Notes under the pieces: generated by a model | Told to the model about the DNA's origin: nothing | Database searches by the model: none | Seen by the model: only the letters and a program-made list of their open reading frames with translations | In this document: piece after piece, positions 1 through 12,011 of the stretch | How positions within the stretch are numbered: the stretch's first letter is position 1 | Layout: each line of letters begins with the position of its first letter | Position numbers and translations under genes: made by a program | Assembly (NCBI GenBank): GCA_028023455.1 | Contig: JAQFVV010012394.1 | Location: 21,780,900-21,844,899, forward strand | Length of the DNA: 64,000 bases | Source: Epiperipatus broadwayi | Taxonomy: Eukaryota > Onychophora > Udeonychophora > Euonychophora > Peripatidae | Direction of reading: 5' to 3'

Positions 1-610
1 ATTCTTTCCAATTTTAACATTTATTTTTAATCACATAAAAAAAAATATGAACGAAAAATGTAACTTTCATTGTACATTTAAAAAAAAAAAAAACTACACA
101 CACACAAAAAATTAAACTGCGTTAATTTAAAAGATCTTTCAATTTACTTTTTTTTTTAGCTCTTAAATATTTTAAATGCCAATATCTTTGGACCATTTAT
201 TTGTAGACGGTACAATATATATATATATATGTAGTGAACAATAAATAAAGATGGTATTTCACTTTTATTGTTAGGAGATTACCTTGATGACAGTTTTATA
301 TTGGAATTATTTAAGTGCTGACTGGTTACTAATGGTTATATATTAAAGCAGTGCATATATGTTCAAATATATGCTTGCTTCATTTTCTTTAATTCCTATT
401 TCCCTCCCTTAAACTGTAATATTTTTCCTATGACTCACATGCATGTGTGTGCATGCAATTGTATAATGTATTAAATTAGAAAAGCTCAAAGTAAACCTAG
501 GAAAGGAAAAAAAATTAAAAAAAAAGAGTTAAATAAATAATTATTTAGAGCTAAAATAATGAAAACGATAGAGTTAATAAACAATTATTTATATAGCGTG
601 ATGTTTATAA

Positions 611-1276
611 TTGTAATACATTAAATATCAGCCTTTTACAGCTATTGTACATGCACTTTTACGAGTGTTAAATAATAAATGAATACTTTCACTGCCAATA
701 CAAGATATAGCATTTAAGAAAGAATAAAATGAATCCACTTATTCTTTCCGAACCCAAATGTTTATATATGGGCAAATCTTAAGTACTGGCAAAGAAAGCA
801 TGAAGATAGATCATTCACTTTAAATTACAGTTCGTGTTGTCTGACTGAATGACATCGACGAAATTACTTAAATTATTTAACACTCGTAAAAGCGCATGCA
901 TGTAAAATAGCTGTAAAAGGCTGATATTTAATGTATTACAATTATAAACATTGTGCTATATAAATAAATGCTTATTTACATATGTTTAAGTTTCATTTGA
1001 AAGTGACATTTAGTAAATTCTAAGTAATTTCGTCGACGTCATTCAGTCAGACAACACGAACTGTAATTTAAAATGAATGATCTATCTTCATGCTTTTTTT
1101 GACAGTACTTAAGATTTGCCCATATATAAACATTTGGGGAAAGAATAAGTAGACTCATTTTATTCTTTCTTAAATTCTATATCTTGTATTGGCAGTGAAA
1201 GTATTCATTTATTATTTAACACTCGTAAAAGCGCATGTATAATAGCTATAAAAGGCTGATATTTAATGTATTACAA
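611..1276. mobile_element. Foldback (palindromic) element with an internal extra inverted copy
   Basis: Positions 611-870 and 1,021-1,276 are long, nearly perfect reverse complements, starting with TTGTAATACATTAAATATCA and ending with its complement. Between them, 871-965 is a further inverted copy of the outer end (about 600-700), so the same end sequence is present three times. No protein is encoded. Related but diverged direct repeats of about 45 bp flank it (526-572 and 1,281-1,326), beginning near TTAAATAAATAATTATT. It is most likely a non-autonomous foldback element or MITE whose superfamily I cannot name; a rearranged inverted duplication is the alternative. Confidence 0.7.
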
Positions 1277-1329
1277 TAAAGAATTAAATAAATAATTATT
1301 TATAGCTAACATAATGAAAACAATAGGAA

Positions 1330-2195
1330 AGGGTTTGGTAACGGAAATAATAAATTATGTTAAGTAAGAGTTGGTGCCTTATTTAATATCAGTAACAAAA
1401 ATCAGTAAATTAGGTAAGGTTCTATACCTTTATGGTGAAAACATGACTAAAAAGTATCAAAAGTAAAAATAAAAACAAAAGGGAAGGAAATGGACACAGG
1501 AAATAATAAGAAAGTAGAAGCAATTACATAAAAGCAATGGAAAATCAATTAGGCAAATGTAAAAATAGGGAAATCCATTAAAGAAGCTCGTAATATGTAA
1601 AGCTCCCTAAGGCACTTTAAAAATAATATATAAATCCCTAAAAATTTATTGAGGATTATTGCAGGAGAATATAGAAAAATAGGTATTTAGAATATATAAT
1701 GAAGTTCCTTACCAGAATGAACAAGTAGTCTGATGGCTTTCCTTGTGTCGTTAAAGCGGAAGAGCGATATCCTGATGTTACATTGTGTAATTGTACAAAT
1801 GTCCAACATTCCAGATATCCGAAGTGGTGAATGCCAATCCAGAATTATATGTCTATCTACCATATCATGATCCTAAGAGCCACAATGGAAGAAAACTTCC
1901 ACACATCACCTTCAATATATATATAATTTCCTCCAAAATGTGGACTTTCTGTGAATCCAAGCACTTGATCCATCTTTGTAAACTTGCCAGTGAAACAGTA
2001 TTCTTCATCTATTATCCTGTTTCACCTATTATAATCCATAGTAATATCTTTTTCCCCAGTTCAAACCTCTTGCAGTCCACATATATAAGCTTCAATAATT
2101 CGTTTTAATCTTTAGAGCATATATTTATGTGTATGGGCATGTATTTGTATCTGTGCGCACATCTAATAATAATATTCATGTTTGTATGCATATAA
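1330..2195. other. AT-rich sequence without recognisable gene
   Basis: I see no coding pattern, RNA gene or clear repeat boundary here. The open frame at 1,791-2,108 has AT-driven composition and no recognisable domain, so I treat it as chance. Confidence 0.5.
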
Positions 2196-2199
2196 TGTA

Positions 2200-2772
2200 T
2201 CATCATCATCATCAACCATTATCAATCCACTGCAGGATGAAGGTCTCTCCAAGTTTAATCCATCTTCTCTGATCTTTAGCTTCTCTTCTCCACATCACCC
2301 CTGCACACTTTCTTATTTCATCCATCCATCTCACATGTGGTCTCTTTCTGAGTCTTTTAAAATCTCTTGGAATCCAGTTTAAGATTTCAATTGTCCATCT
2401 ATTATCATCTCGTCTAGCAATATGTCCAGCCCAATTCCACTTCAATCTTTTAATTTTTTCATTGAGGTCAGTAACACCTGTTTGTTTTCTTACCCATACA
2501 TTGCGTTTTCGATCTCTTCTTGTTACTCCCAACATGCATCTCTCCATACTTCTTTGAGTGGTTTGGAGTCTCTGTATTGCTCTTCTATTAAGTGTCCAAG
2601 TCTCAGATCCATAAGTAAGAACTGGTAAAACACATTTGTTAAAAACCTTCCTTTTCAAACACATAGGCATATTTACTTTTAGTATCAAGTTATTTCTACC
2701 AAAAGCACTCCAAACAAGTTTAATTCTATGATTAATTTAATCCATTATGTTTCCATCTGTATTAATAATCTA
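2200..2772 (-). pseudogene. RTE-type LINE, 3' end of the reverse-transcriptase ORF with ATG-repeat tail
   Basis: This is the C-terminal part of an RTE-clade endonuclease/reverse-transcriptase polyprotein. On the minus strand about 158 codons are open from the first methionine. They run from a PVLTYGSETWTLN block, through LQTTQRSMERCMLGVTRRD and WAGHIARRDDNRW, to the end LGETFILQWIDNG. This is the post-RT region typical of RTE elements, downstream of the catalytic FADD motif, which is missing here. The ORF is followed by a run of ATG triplets (CAT repeats near 2,203-2,215 on the plus strand), the usual RTE 3' tail. The copy is 5'-truncated near 2,772. Better preserved relatives lie at 43.4-44.5 and 30.9-31.3 kb. 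It cannot mobilise itself. Confidence 0.9.
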
Positions 2773-3341
2773 ATACACATTTATAATTTTAAAATTAATA
2801 AAATTAATTTTAAGTTGTAAACATCATTGTATGTGTGGGAGCACACCAATGTATATATGCGAAGGGAACTGTAATGTCATAGATTTAGTAAACATTATAG
2901 ATTTTCTAAATTATTTTTATTTAATTTTCAGAATTGTTGGTATTCACATATAATTCTTAAATTCATGGGTGTCTGTCTTATGTATATGCTAGAATGTTGA
3001 CAGATTAAATCTCTTTTTAAAAAAAGAGAGAATGGAGGTCATCAGTTTCTCAGAAATACCTCTGATTAAATGGTAAACTGAGAACTGAAGATTTTTAAAG
3101 ATGTAAAATAAAGTTCAAAAGTGCAAAGACAAAATCATTAACCCAGAACCACTTGTCAATAGCCAAGCCAAGTCTTTTGTTCTTATTAAATTTATGCTGG
3201 CTATTAAAAATTGAAAATTAAAAGTCATAAACACCTTTTAATGGCTTGTGAGGGGGATGAAAAAGAGTTGATAAAAATTCTACCATGAGAACCTTTGGGT
3301 AAAGCAATCACTGCCCCTCCCTTCGTATAAAATTGTTCCAG

Positions 3342-3455
3342 AATGGAGACAGAGTTCAAGACCCACAGCCTGCCAAGAAGACATTGGACAAGCCAGCCTC
3401 ATGGAGGACACCACAGCTAGAAGATCAGTCAATTTCTTCCTGCAGGGTTCTATAA
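3342..3455 (+). CDS. Candidate terminal coding exon, unknown protein
   Basis: A pyrimidine-rich stretch ends in CCAG at 3,341. From 3,342 one frame stays open for 37 codons and stops with TAA at 3,453-3,455. It begins NGDRVQDPQPAKK and ends SISSCRVL. Codon use (AAG, GCC, CAG, GAC) is far GC-richer than the surrounding AT-rich DNA, which is the main reason to suspect a real exon. An AATAAA-like signal lies about 140 bases further on, in TTTAATAAATATT. I do not recognise the family; the NGDR string recalls doublecortin domains but nothing else supports that. A transposon-derived fragment is the main alternative. Confidence 0.3.
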   Translation, partial: NGDRVQDPQPAKKTLDKPASWRTPQLEDQSISSCRVL

Positions 3456-3865
3456 AATATTAAACGAAACTTTTAAATTCATAAATCTAAAGCTAGCTAA
3501 ATATTGAACATTCAAAATTAATAATTTGTAATAACTTTTAAAAGTAAATTATGTAACTTTATTTTGATAATAATCTTTGTAAGGATCTTGCCTGTTTAAT
3601 AAATATTATAATTGATAATTTTCTTAGCATATTAACTGTCACCAGTTATTATTTATCTATCTTTAAAATCTGCAGTCATGCCTATTTTCTATTTATATAT
3701 TTGTTAATGTATCTATTTATGTTATGCCATTCAGAGCAGAGATGGATAATAATAATTTTGGAAAGTAACTCTCAAGTAGCAATTTTTTATTGCTGTTTAG
3801 CACACCTATAAATCTCCGATCTGAAGTCCCAAATATGCTTTACTTCCCCTTAGTTTATTCTTATA

Positions 3866-4295
3866 AACTATACCAGGAGTGGGAAAATAGCAGCCCTGTG
3901 GCCACATGCAGCCCGCCAAGACAGTCAGAAAAATCCGCCTTGAACCAAGATTTCCTTCCCATGTGCGACCAAAGATTCCTCTTGTATTTTCCACTAGGAC
4001 GGCCACGTCAATATGTATGCAGTGTAGATATGATGCAGTGCTCTGGTTGATCTTATTAATTTCAATTTTGTCTTTGCAACAGTAAATATATAAATTTCCA
4101 ACTTTAGTGAAACCATAAACCCTCCGAAAAATGTAAAATCAGTAATGAATGTTGTGTGTTTAATGAAGAATGGACAAATATTTCTTTGGTAATACAGGGA
4201 ATAAAGCAATATATTGTGTCATGAAAAAAGGTGCAGCCCTCCACTTCCAGAAAGTGGCACCTGAGCCAAAACAATTGCCCACCTCTGAACTATAC
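3866..4295. mobile_element. hAT-type MITE with 8-bp target-site duplication
   Basis: The element runs from 3,874 to 4,287. It begins CAGGAGTGGGAAAATAGC and ends AACAATTGCCCACCTCTG, imperfect terminal inverted repeats of the CAGGGGTGGGCAA type common in hAT superfamily elements. It is bracketed by identical 8-bp copies of AACTATAC at 3,866-3,873 and 4,288-4,295, the duplication length hAT transposases generate. At about 414 bp it encodes no transposase, and internal open frames on both strands are chance. It would have needed an autonomous hAT element elsewhere. Confidence 0.85.
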
Positions 4296-4299
4296 AGAT

Positions 4300-6480
4300 T
4301 ACTGGGTAAACTAGGTCACTTTTAATTACTTCCTTTTTAGCATGATTTAAGGGTGCTGATTTATGAACAGGCATATAATAGTTTCACAAAATGAAACTAT
4401 AGATTTCACACTCAAAATATTTTTAACATTTATATTTTAGAAAGCATGATGAATGTTTTTATAAAGCACACAGCTGTAGTATACTCCTTGCTATTATACT
4501 TTTAATAAAATGGGCTTTGGTTTTAAGGCCTACTCCATTACTCTTAATTCGGACAGCTCTCTTTTAAAAATGGGCTTTGGTTTTAAGGGCCACCCAATTC
4601 CCTTCTTTAGAACTGGAACACAAGGGTCCAGATTGTTTTATAAGCTACTCTCATCACCTGAACTAAATGTTCACTTACTTTAAGATAGCAAGTCATACAG
4701 TCCATGGAAACCGAGTACTTGGTACTGAATCCCATGAGTAACTGCACATTCGAGTCACATCTTTTACTTATTTTATGTAATGCCTTAGTCTCAGAAGTTA
4801 TGCTACAAATTGCCAGTTCACCCTCCATAATATTATTTGTTCAGCATTGCTCTGAACCTCCAACCTAGCTTATATTATGCAATCTGCATAAAGAGCACAT
4901 TGACTGCTCATTACATAATAATATATTAGTTATATATATTATCTATCATTCTTGTATAATTTGACTATTAGCAAACCTTGTAGGAATGGCATAAGCCATA
5001 AAATAAAACTGTAATAAACATTAAATTGTAATAAACTTTTATAAAGTGCGCAAAAGATGAGAACCTGTGCTAATCACTATAATTTACCTGTGTGTGTAAA
5101 TCCCAATGCACTTTTATATTTGAATTGTTTATCTTATAATTAAATATTTTAAAACTTAAAAATGTTTAGTGTGTTCTTCATAATTTATTACCAAATCTTA
5201 TCCAAATCTACTCTAATACTAGTGTTAATTATTGATATATGTATTATATAGCCAGCCGTAGGTGTGTGTGTTTACTAAGGTATTAGTCATTAAGTTAATA
5301 TTCCCTGAGTCTCTGCTCCACCCTTTGCTACTGCTGGCACATGAATTGAGAAACTCAGAATGTAGCCTCATATAGGTCATTCATAGGGTAGTAAGTCATT
5401 GAGTATTGATGGAGCTGAGGTGCGATCTGATTCAAGGTCTCAAACCCTCATCTAGATCAGCCTTGGTGTAGTTTGCCAAAACTCTGGACTTTGTTGTGTC
5501 AATGTACAAATCTGACCGTTACACCAGTATAATCTTATATATTATTATATTAATAATTTTAAAATGTAAAAGAAAGCATGCTTATTCACAACTTATTAAC
5601 CATAGTTTAAATTAAATATATGTATACACACTAACTTTAATATAATTTCAACGATTTAATTTTTATTACTATTAATGTAAATGTTTGCTGATCCAAAACT
5701 CTTTATTTACATTTTATCTAATTTTGTTTACTTGTAAAAATCAGATGATAGAGAGATTAAGTGTATAAAAATGTAAACCCCATCTTACATCTCTTTTCAT
5801 GACGATATTATGGAGTGCAAGTAAGTCAAGAAAGGAAAAATATATATAGAGTTAAAAGTTTTATATGTTTATTTTATTATTCTTATGCAGTCTTTATCCC
5901 CCCCACCACCACCATCCAAAGTAATGTTTTCTTGATGATTGCCAAGAAAATCAATGAAGGATAACAGTGATATTATTTTGGTTGTAAATTTACTTATTAG
6001 CTTAGGTGTGTCCTTTATTATAAAATGTACTAAATTAATTATAAAAATTAATGATTTTTCTTAATGTATGCTTACCCATGGTGGTAAATATTATTACTTA
6101 AATTACATTGTAAATAACAATACGTATTCTCAATATATGTGTGTAATGTCACTGTTTATATGTAAAACTAAAAGCAAGTCGTCATAAAATCTATTTTATT
6201 AAACTAATATGACAGAGAACAGATTGCATACCAACTATTATGGGTTAGTAAAATCCCTTTTATTATAATATATATTAGCTACAAAATATATAAACTCCTA
6301 TTTGCATTACATAGGGATATGAGCTAAGATATTATTATATAAATATTTTGCTACTTTATTTTTAGCATAGGTGTGAATTAGATTAATTATGTTATCATGA
6401 CCATTGTTGCATTACTGCATAGGGTATATGTCATCAGTGGACATTTTAAATATCCCTCATTTCTTATATTTCATAATTTC
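4300..6480. other. Long AT-rich intergenic or intronic stretch
   Basis: I find no gene here. A short direct repeat around the string ATGGGCTTTGGTTTTAAG occurs at 4,510-4,527 and 4,569-4,587. Around 5,420-5,525 the text weakly resembles the repeat family seen at 7,233 and 15,095 (shared TTG-T-TGT...CAAATTTGACC-like pattern). The rest is simple AT-rich sequence. Confidence 0.45.
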
Positions 6481-6484
6481 CCCA

Positions 6485-6720
6485 CTTATTTGCATATGCA
6501 GAGTCTCTAGTGCCTGCTATTTCAGTAAATGTGCCCAATGAGCTCTCTTTAAAACATGGTTTTGAAAATAAATTTTATCATCAGGACAGATAAAGCTGAT
6601 GGACTGAAGATCCAGACCATGAATCCTAGTGTACTTCACATATATACTTTCCTCTTTGGATATGCCCTCGATTAGAAGCATAAGCATCCCTGCAATCTGG
6701 GACATCCCTTTCATTTCGTT
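6485..6720 (+). repeat. Dispersed repeat, copy 1 (related to 14,215-14,440)
   Basis: The stretch around 6,650-6,710 (TATGCCCTCGATTAGAAGCA then TCCCTGCAATCTGGGACATC) matches 14,380-14,430 (TATGCGCCCTTGGTTAGAAG then TCCCTGCAGCCAGGGACATC). Other words are shared upstream, so this is a diverged dispersed family. There is no coding potential and I cannot assign a class. Confidence 0.5.
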
Positions 6721-7232
6721 TCATTTCAGATCGCAAAGACGATCCATCTTACCATGATAGTCAATAAACCAGACATAAGAGATGCAGTCCTGTGATTATT
6801 TCCCCTTTGTATTATGTTTATACCTATGTCTGATAGCCATAACGCCATGCCACGTCTTGTTTAGCTTGGATACTGTAAGGCCCAGTATACTAATTTAAAG
6901 AAAGTAAAAATAACTAATGCTAACCCATAGTTCATTGATTATTACTGCTTTAGTTACCCCATGGATGAAAACAATAAAGCACATTCTTTGATATACATAA
7001 GTATTCCATTATCCTAAGTTATATTCATATCAGGGCCAGTAGACAACCATCTACCCCACTCTGTAAATATTAAAGCCACCTTTTTAATCTATCTTATCAT
7101 TGTTATTAGTAAATATTGTTTAATATAAATTATCAGTTGTTATATCATCATTGTTGATCAAAATCTTATAGTTAGTAGTTAAGGATTAAAAAATATACAG
7201 TTTATGCACATCGCTAAGTTACATAGAACTAT

Positions 7233-7420
7233 ATAAAAATGGGAAGCTGTGCTAACATCATGGGTATTAATTATGTAGTAGAAACTAGGGAGCCTAGGTA
7301 GGGCTTTAAACAAGGATTGTGGGATAGTGATACCACTATGGATGCTGACTGAGAATATTCACTTAGTCTCTTGGTCTTGTTAGCAAATTATACATTTGAC
7401 TGTTACAGTATATATATTGT
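7233..7420 (+). repeat. Dispersed repeat, copy 1 (related to 15,095-15,290)
   Basis: The block from GGGAAGCTGTGCTAACATCA through GAGCCTAGGTAGGGCTTTAA to TCTTGGTCTTGTTAGCAAAT is mirrored in the same order, with substitutions, at 15,110-15,260. The second copy sits directly before the tRNA-like tandem array, so this may be the body of a tRNA-derived SINE whose head is lost here. Confidence 0.55.
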
Positions 7421-7429
7421 AACGAGATG

Positions 7430-9620
7430 GGGTGGAAGGAATTGAAATCCGGGGTAATGGCAAATTATTATCAACCCAGTTCAAAATATAAAATAATGTT
7501 AAAGTAATATTTAACATCCAAAATATAAACAATTGTATATATCAGATCAGCCGGCTAACTCAGAAGAGCAACTAAAATAGCTATAAATCAATCATACATT
7601 AACAAGCATTATAATTATAAAAGTAAATAAACATACTCAAGATAAACCATTCATCATCATGGATGACTGGATCGGAAATGGGTCTTCTGTAGACCAGGCT
7701 AACTATTGAACCTTTACCAGCTTGGGACAATTGTTTAACCATTAATTTGGAGGCATAAACTAAGTGTGAATTCATCATAATACATAACCAGAAAAATTTA
7801 AACAACAATGCCAGGGTATTAAAGCATGCTGATCATCATCAATGCTCTGGTCACTTAAGTACCATTAATGTACTAAACTATAAACTTAAATTTTTAATAA
7901 GACTAAACTAAAATTAAAGATAGTGCATGGGCTTTAAAAAATATAATCTTATGCGCCAACCAGGATGATGATGATTGATCATTACTGGATGCCCAAAACA
8001 CTAAATACACATCACCATTTATATTCTCATCCTGTGCCTGAATCTAGCTCAGAGAACATAAGCTCTATTACTACATGTGACCAACAGATGACGCAATACA
8101 ATTTTTAACAGTTGAATACAAGTTTATTAACAACAATAACAAAAAATTGAAATTAAGGTCTACACAAATAAAATTACACACATATAAGCTTTCTGATTTT
8201 GATTACAATATAAAATTTCAAATGATCACATTGCAATTTACATTGAATTACATATGTGTGCACAGATGTGAGATTTCTAATATACAATTAATCTATTTCA
8301 ATTGATATTCAATAATGACAAAAAATGATTAAAATTTACATATGTGTGCACACGCTGACTTAACAGCAATAATATTATATTTTCATAATTAATTTCTTTG
8401 GAAATATGCATAAATTTCATACATATATGTGTGTATAAACAAAATATAGATATAATTTAAAATTAGTTTCAGTTTATAAGTTGTTGTTTTTTTTAAAAAA
8501 AATAATATATAGTCAATTTTTGACAAGTACTTGTTGATTAATTATCAGCGTTTTTAGACTATAGAATCATTGATCCTTTACTTTTTTTAACTTTTTAAAT
8601 CCAGGCAAAATTATTTGCTTGTTTGCTTCACTTTTAAAATGTCTCTTTTCTTGTTAATAAACGAAAAATATCGTTTTATAGAATCAAAAAATATAAATTT
8701 CAAAATGTCTTTCTGCTTGATTAGTTAATGCTGATGAAGTAGGTTAGGTGAGATAGGAAAAGTGAATATATGAACTGCAGCTCCCCATGCCATGATAAGT
8801 AGACAGCCAAGCATGGACTTCCAGTACACAATGCCTCATGAAGTCACGAGAAAATACCTCATCTTTAAGCACTACCTCTTGTACCTAGAGATTATCCATA
8901 ATGAGTAGTAGCCAGGAAATATATTTGGCACTGAGCCAGCCCAGCTCATCTCTTGTGTCTTAGGGGCTTATCCATGTGGCCTATTCATGAGACCTATAAA
9001 CACTGCTAGATTACTCTAGAAGCTCAATCATCTAGGTCTGGATAGTGCTGAGCCTATACCTTGGAGCATCATGAATACAATGCATCCAGGCAGCCCTGTT
9101 CAACTATACACCCACCATAAACATGAAAAGTACAAATTCATGCATCACTTTCAAAGTGTCATTTTACTAAAGAAATTATTTAAAATTTTGTTATCATATA
9201 TAACTCTACTCACCACCAGCTATATTCTGTGCTTCTCTGCCTTTAGATAAATCAGCATATATATAATTACTTCTTCAGCAAGCTGGGGTTCCATGGGTAA
9301 GCTGGAAGATTTTTCTTGGTGAATTTGCTGATTTCTCATCAGTATAGTCCAGGTAAGGTTGTTCTGCAGTTGCTTCCACTTAGAGTAGGATTTAGTAATC
9401 TTCAGGTCAGCAAACTATTTTGTCATTTGTTCATGCTATGGATTCAGAGGTGACCCAGCTTCAAGTAAATTAAAACTCCTGTGAAGGAAAATAGTAGTAG
9501 TTCCTTGATCTACTGTCCTGCCTTCAATTATTTCAGTTCCTGGTAGCTATTCTGCCAACTCTCTGATACAGCTAACAACAAACAGCAGCTATCCATTTTG
9601 TCAGCAAAAAACCACCTGCT
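7430..9620. other. AT-rich sequence with one possible MITE and one GC-richer block
   Basis: Near 7,828-7,852 (TGATCATCATCAATGCTCTG) and 7,960-7,985 (CAGGATGATGATGATTGATC) there is a weak inverted repeat that could be the ends of a small MITE. The block 8,750-9,120 is GC-richer and on the minus strand stays open for about 47 codons, but I see no domain and no convincing splice pair. I leave it unassigned. Confidence 0.35.
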
Positions 9621-9635
9621 GCAAACTTCAAGAAA

Positions 9636-9770
9636 ATTCAACAAAATATGATAACCAACTTTGCAGTTGACCAGCTCTTACAAAAACTACTATCTGGACT
9701 TCAACAAGCTGCAACAAAATATTATAACCAACTTTGCAGCTGTCTCTGCAGCTAGCTCTTTTGCTGACCC
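9636..9770 (+). repeat. Degenerate tandem repeat, unit about 75 bp
   Basis: The phrase CAACAAAATATGATAACCAA followed by CTTTGCAG and an AGCTCTT end is repeated after about 75 bases with a few changes (CAACAAAATATTATAACCAA). Weaker echoes (AAACTTTGGCAGTTGGCC) follow to about 9,890. It is a decayed minisatellite. Confidence 0.5.
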
Positions 9771-10272
9771 CTTCTCAGAAAATTAAAGCCAAACTTTGGC
9801 AGTTGGCCTAGTTAGCCACTGCTTAAAATGTTAAAACCAGACTCTTCTGGTCAACTCTTACAAAACTGCAAGCAAAACTAATATTTTTTATCGGTCTTTT
9901 TATAATTTTGGTTGAGTCAGGTGATAAAAACATAGTGTCTGTTTTCAATCTGTCTAATCCTCTTAAAAACAAGTTTGAAATTTTTATCAGTGTGATTGGA
10001 AAAAGTTGATTTCAATTAACTTTAATCCTTTGGAATCTACATATGTTTTTACTCAGATAATAGAAATTTACAAATTAATTAAAAGATTTCATAAATAAGG
10101 CATTTTTATAATTATCAAAAAGCATGCTTATTTTTAAATTTTCAGTGAATGTAAAAAATATCTACTATAATTTTTGTGGTTATTTCTTTTCCTATCCTTT
10201 ATATATATTATAATAATAATTCAAACAAATATATTTAACGCAGTATTCAAAATTAAATAATATATTCTTCAC

Positions 10273-10315
10273 CAGAAGTACTTTCAATTGTTTCACTGAC
10301 AATCTTTATCAACTG
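10273..10315 (-). ncRNA. Degenerate hammerhead-ribozyme motif in the Penelope 3' arm
   Basis: On the minus strand, in order: CAG (stem I), TTGATAA in place of CTGANGA, a stem II hairpin GATTGT/ACAATT with loop CAGTGAA, GAA, the palindrome AGTACT (stem III), T as the cleavage-site base, and CTG closing stem I. Two conserved core bases are changed (C3 to T and G8 to A), so cleavage is unlikely. Its place downstream of the ORF is where hammerheads occur in Penelope-like terminal repeats. Confidence 0.6.
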
Positions 10316-10368
10316 TTAATACAAACATACGAAAAATAAAAACTTGCATTACCCATCATTCAATCTAT

Positions 10369-11724
10369 TCAAATTTCCCACAATTCTGTTGTCTTCATAT
10401 TAGCTGATTGTTTATTCATTAAACCACCTCTATTCCTAGATATCATCATTGCCTCTTTAATTTTACATTTTTCACTACACTTTTCAATTTGAATAATTTT
10501 TATATCTCTATTATTAAATTTAAAACCATAATTACATGTTTTATTATAATCAAATATAATTGATGGAGTATTCATATTTACTGAAGATATATTTTCTTTC
10601 TATACACATTTATATAATGTCTTATGATCATTATATCGTTTTTGTAATGTACATTTGGATTCCCCTATATATTTTATTCCACAACCAAATTCCAACATAT
10701 ATATAACAGAACTTAATTCAAACTTAGAAATCTTGGCTTTGGAGTTATTTATCATATCATTTATATTATTTGAAGAGAAAAAAGAAATTCTACACAAACC
10801 ACTAAAAAGTTTATTAATTAATTTAGCTTGTTGATTAGATATAAAAGGAATAGAAATCCATTTATCACTTTTTAATTTACTTAATATTTTCTTATTATTA
10901 TTCTTATTTTGATTATATTTTGTAATTGTATTATAAATAATATTCCTTCCATAACCAACATTCAACATATCAGTAATATATACATTAATATTTTCAATTT
11001 TATCACTAACAAATTTGCACAAATAATCATTTCTAAATAAAAATGACTTCAAACCAGCTAATTTATGACTCATAAGAACTTTAGAATTATATGGAATATA
11101 ACCCCTAATTTCCACAGGCTTTAAAATCATATTATAATCAAACATATTATTATTTCTTTTAATAAATATATCTAAAAACTTTATAGAATCTTCCTTCTCT
11201 TCATTTAACATCCATTTTACATTATTAATCATACTTAACTCATTAAACAAATTAACTATTATTTCATTATGTGCACATATAAATACATCATCAACATATC
11301 TACAATATACTTTAATTCCTTTATATTTTATCTGAGACAATATTTTAACCTCATAATTAGAAATAAAAAAATTACAAAGCTGTGATACCACCGGAAGACC
11401 CATTGGCCAACCAAAATTCATTTTATAAAAGCAGTCATTAAACCTAACATATATATTATCATTCACAAATCTTAATATTTTAACAATAAAATTCCTAATA
11501 TTATTATCTATAGATTTTAAAAACAAAGTTCTTTCAATAATCTCTATTGATTCCATACGATTAATTGAACCATACATTTCAGATATGTCAAGTGTACACA
11601 TAACATCATTATTATCATTTTTTATGTTTTTAATCCTATTAAAAACGATATAATGATCATAAGACATTATATAAACATGTACAGAAAGAAAATATATCTT
11701 CAGTAAATATGAATACTCCATCAA
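10369..11724 (-). pseudogene. Penelope-like reverse transcriptase with GIY-YIG endonuclease, one in-frame stop
   Basis: The protein would copy element RNA into DNA (RT) and nick target DNA (GIY-YIG). From the open frame starting at 11,724, RT motif A (MCTLDISEMYGSI) lies near residues 42-54, motif B (GWPMGLPVVSQLCNFF) near 125-140, the catalytic YVDD (YCRYVDDVFI) near 161-170, and FLDIFI near 200. A GIY-YIG-like segment (GCGIKYIGES, then LQKRYNDH) is near 348-366. A TAG at 10,600-10,602 ends the frame, but it continues in phase through KENISSVNMNTPSI to TTELWEI at 10,369. Codons above about 11,643 come from the inverted arm and are not authentic RT sequence. The N-terminal RT region is absent. 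This is a truncated, inactivated copy. Confidence 0.88.
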
Positions 11725-11915
11725 TTATATTTGATCATAATAAAACATGTAATTATGGTTTTAAATTTAATAATAGAGATATAAAAATTATTCAAATTGA
11801 AAGGTATAGTGAAAAACGTAAAATTAAAGAGGCAATGATGATATCTAGGAATAGAGGTGGTTTAATGAATAAACAATCGGCTAATATAAAGACAACAGAA
11901 TTGTGGGAAATTTGA
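11643..11915 (+). pseudogene. C-terminal fragment of the Penelope-like ORF in the inverted arm
   Basis: The plus strand re-encodes the last 90 or so codons of the neighbouring ORF, from KRYNDHKTLYK to TTELWEI. Where the main copy has TGT GTA TAG, this one reads CAT GTA CAG (H V Q). The inverted arm therefore keeps the sense codon that the body lost. It covers the end of the GIY-YIG region and the tail rich in charged residues (RKIKEAMMISR). It is not a gene in its own right. Confidence 0.85.
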
Positions 11916-11968
11916 ATAGATTGAATGATGGGTAATGCAAGTTTTTATTTTTTGTACGTTTGTATTAA

Positions 11969-12011
11969 CAGTTGATAAAGATTGTCAGTGAAACAATTGA
12001 AAGTACTTCTG
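11969..12011 (+). ncRNA. Degenerate hammerhead-ribozyme motif in the inverted Penelope arm
   Basis: This is the inverted twin of 10,273-10,315: CAG, TTGATAA (72-78 of the 11,9xx line), a six-pair stem II at 11,980-11,998, GAA, AGTACT, T, CTG. It carries the same two core substitutions as the partner, so they predate or were copied with the inversion. Confidence 0.6.

Noticed and set aside
5925-5960. TTGATGATTGCC...GAAAATC hammerhead-like text
   Set aside because: Stem II is not formed and no NUH/stem I follows.
8728-8765. CTGATGAAGTAGG... on the plus strand
   Set aside because: No GAA at the right distance and no stem II; a chance CTGATGA.
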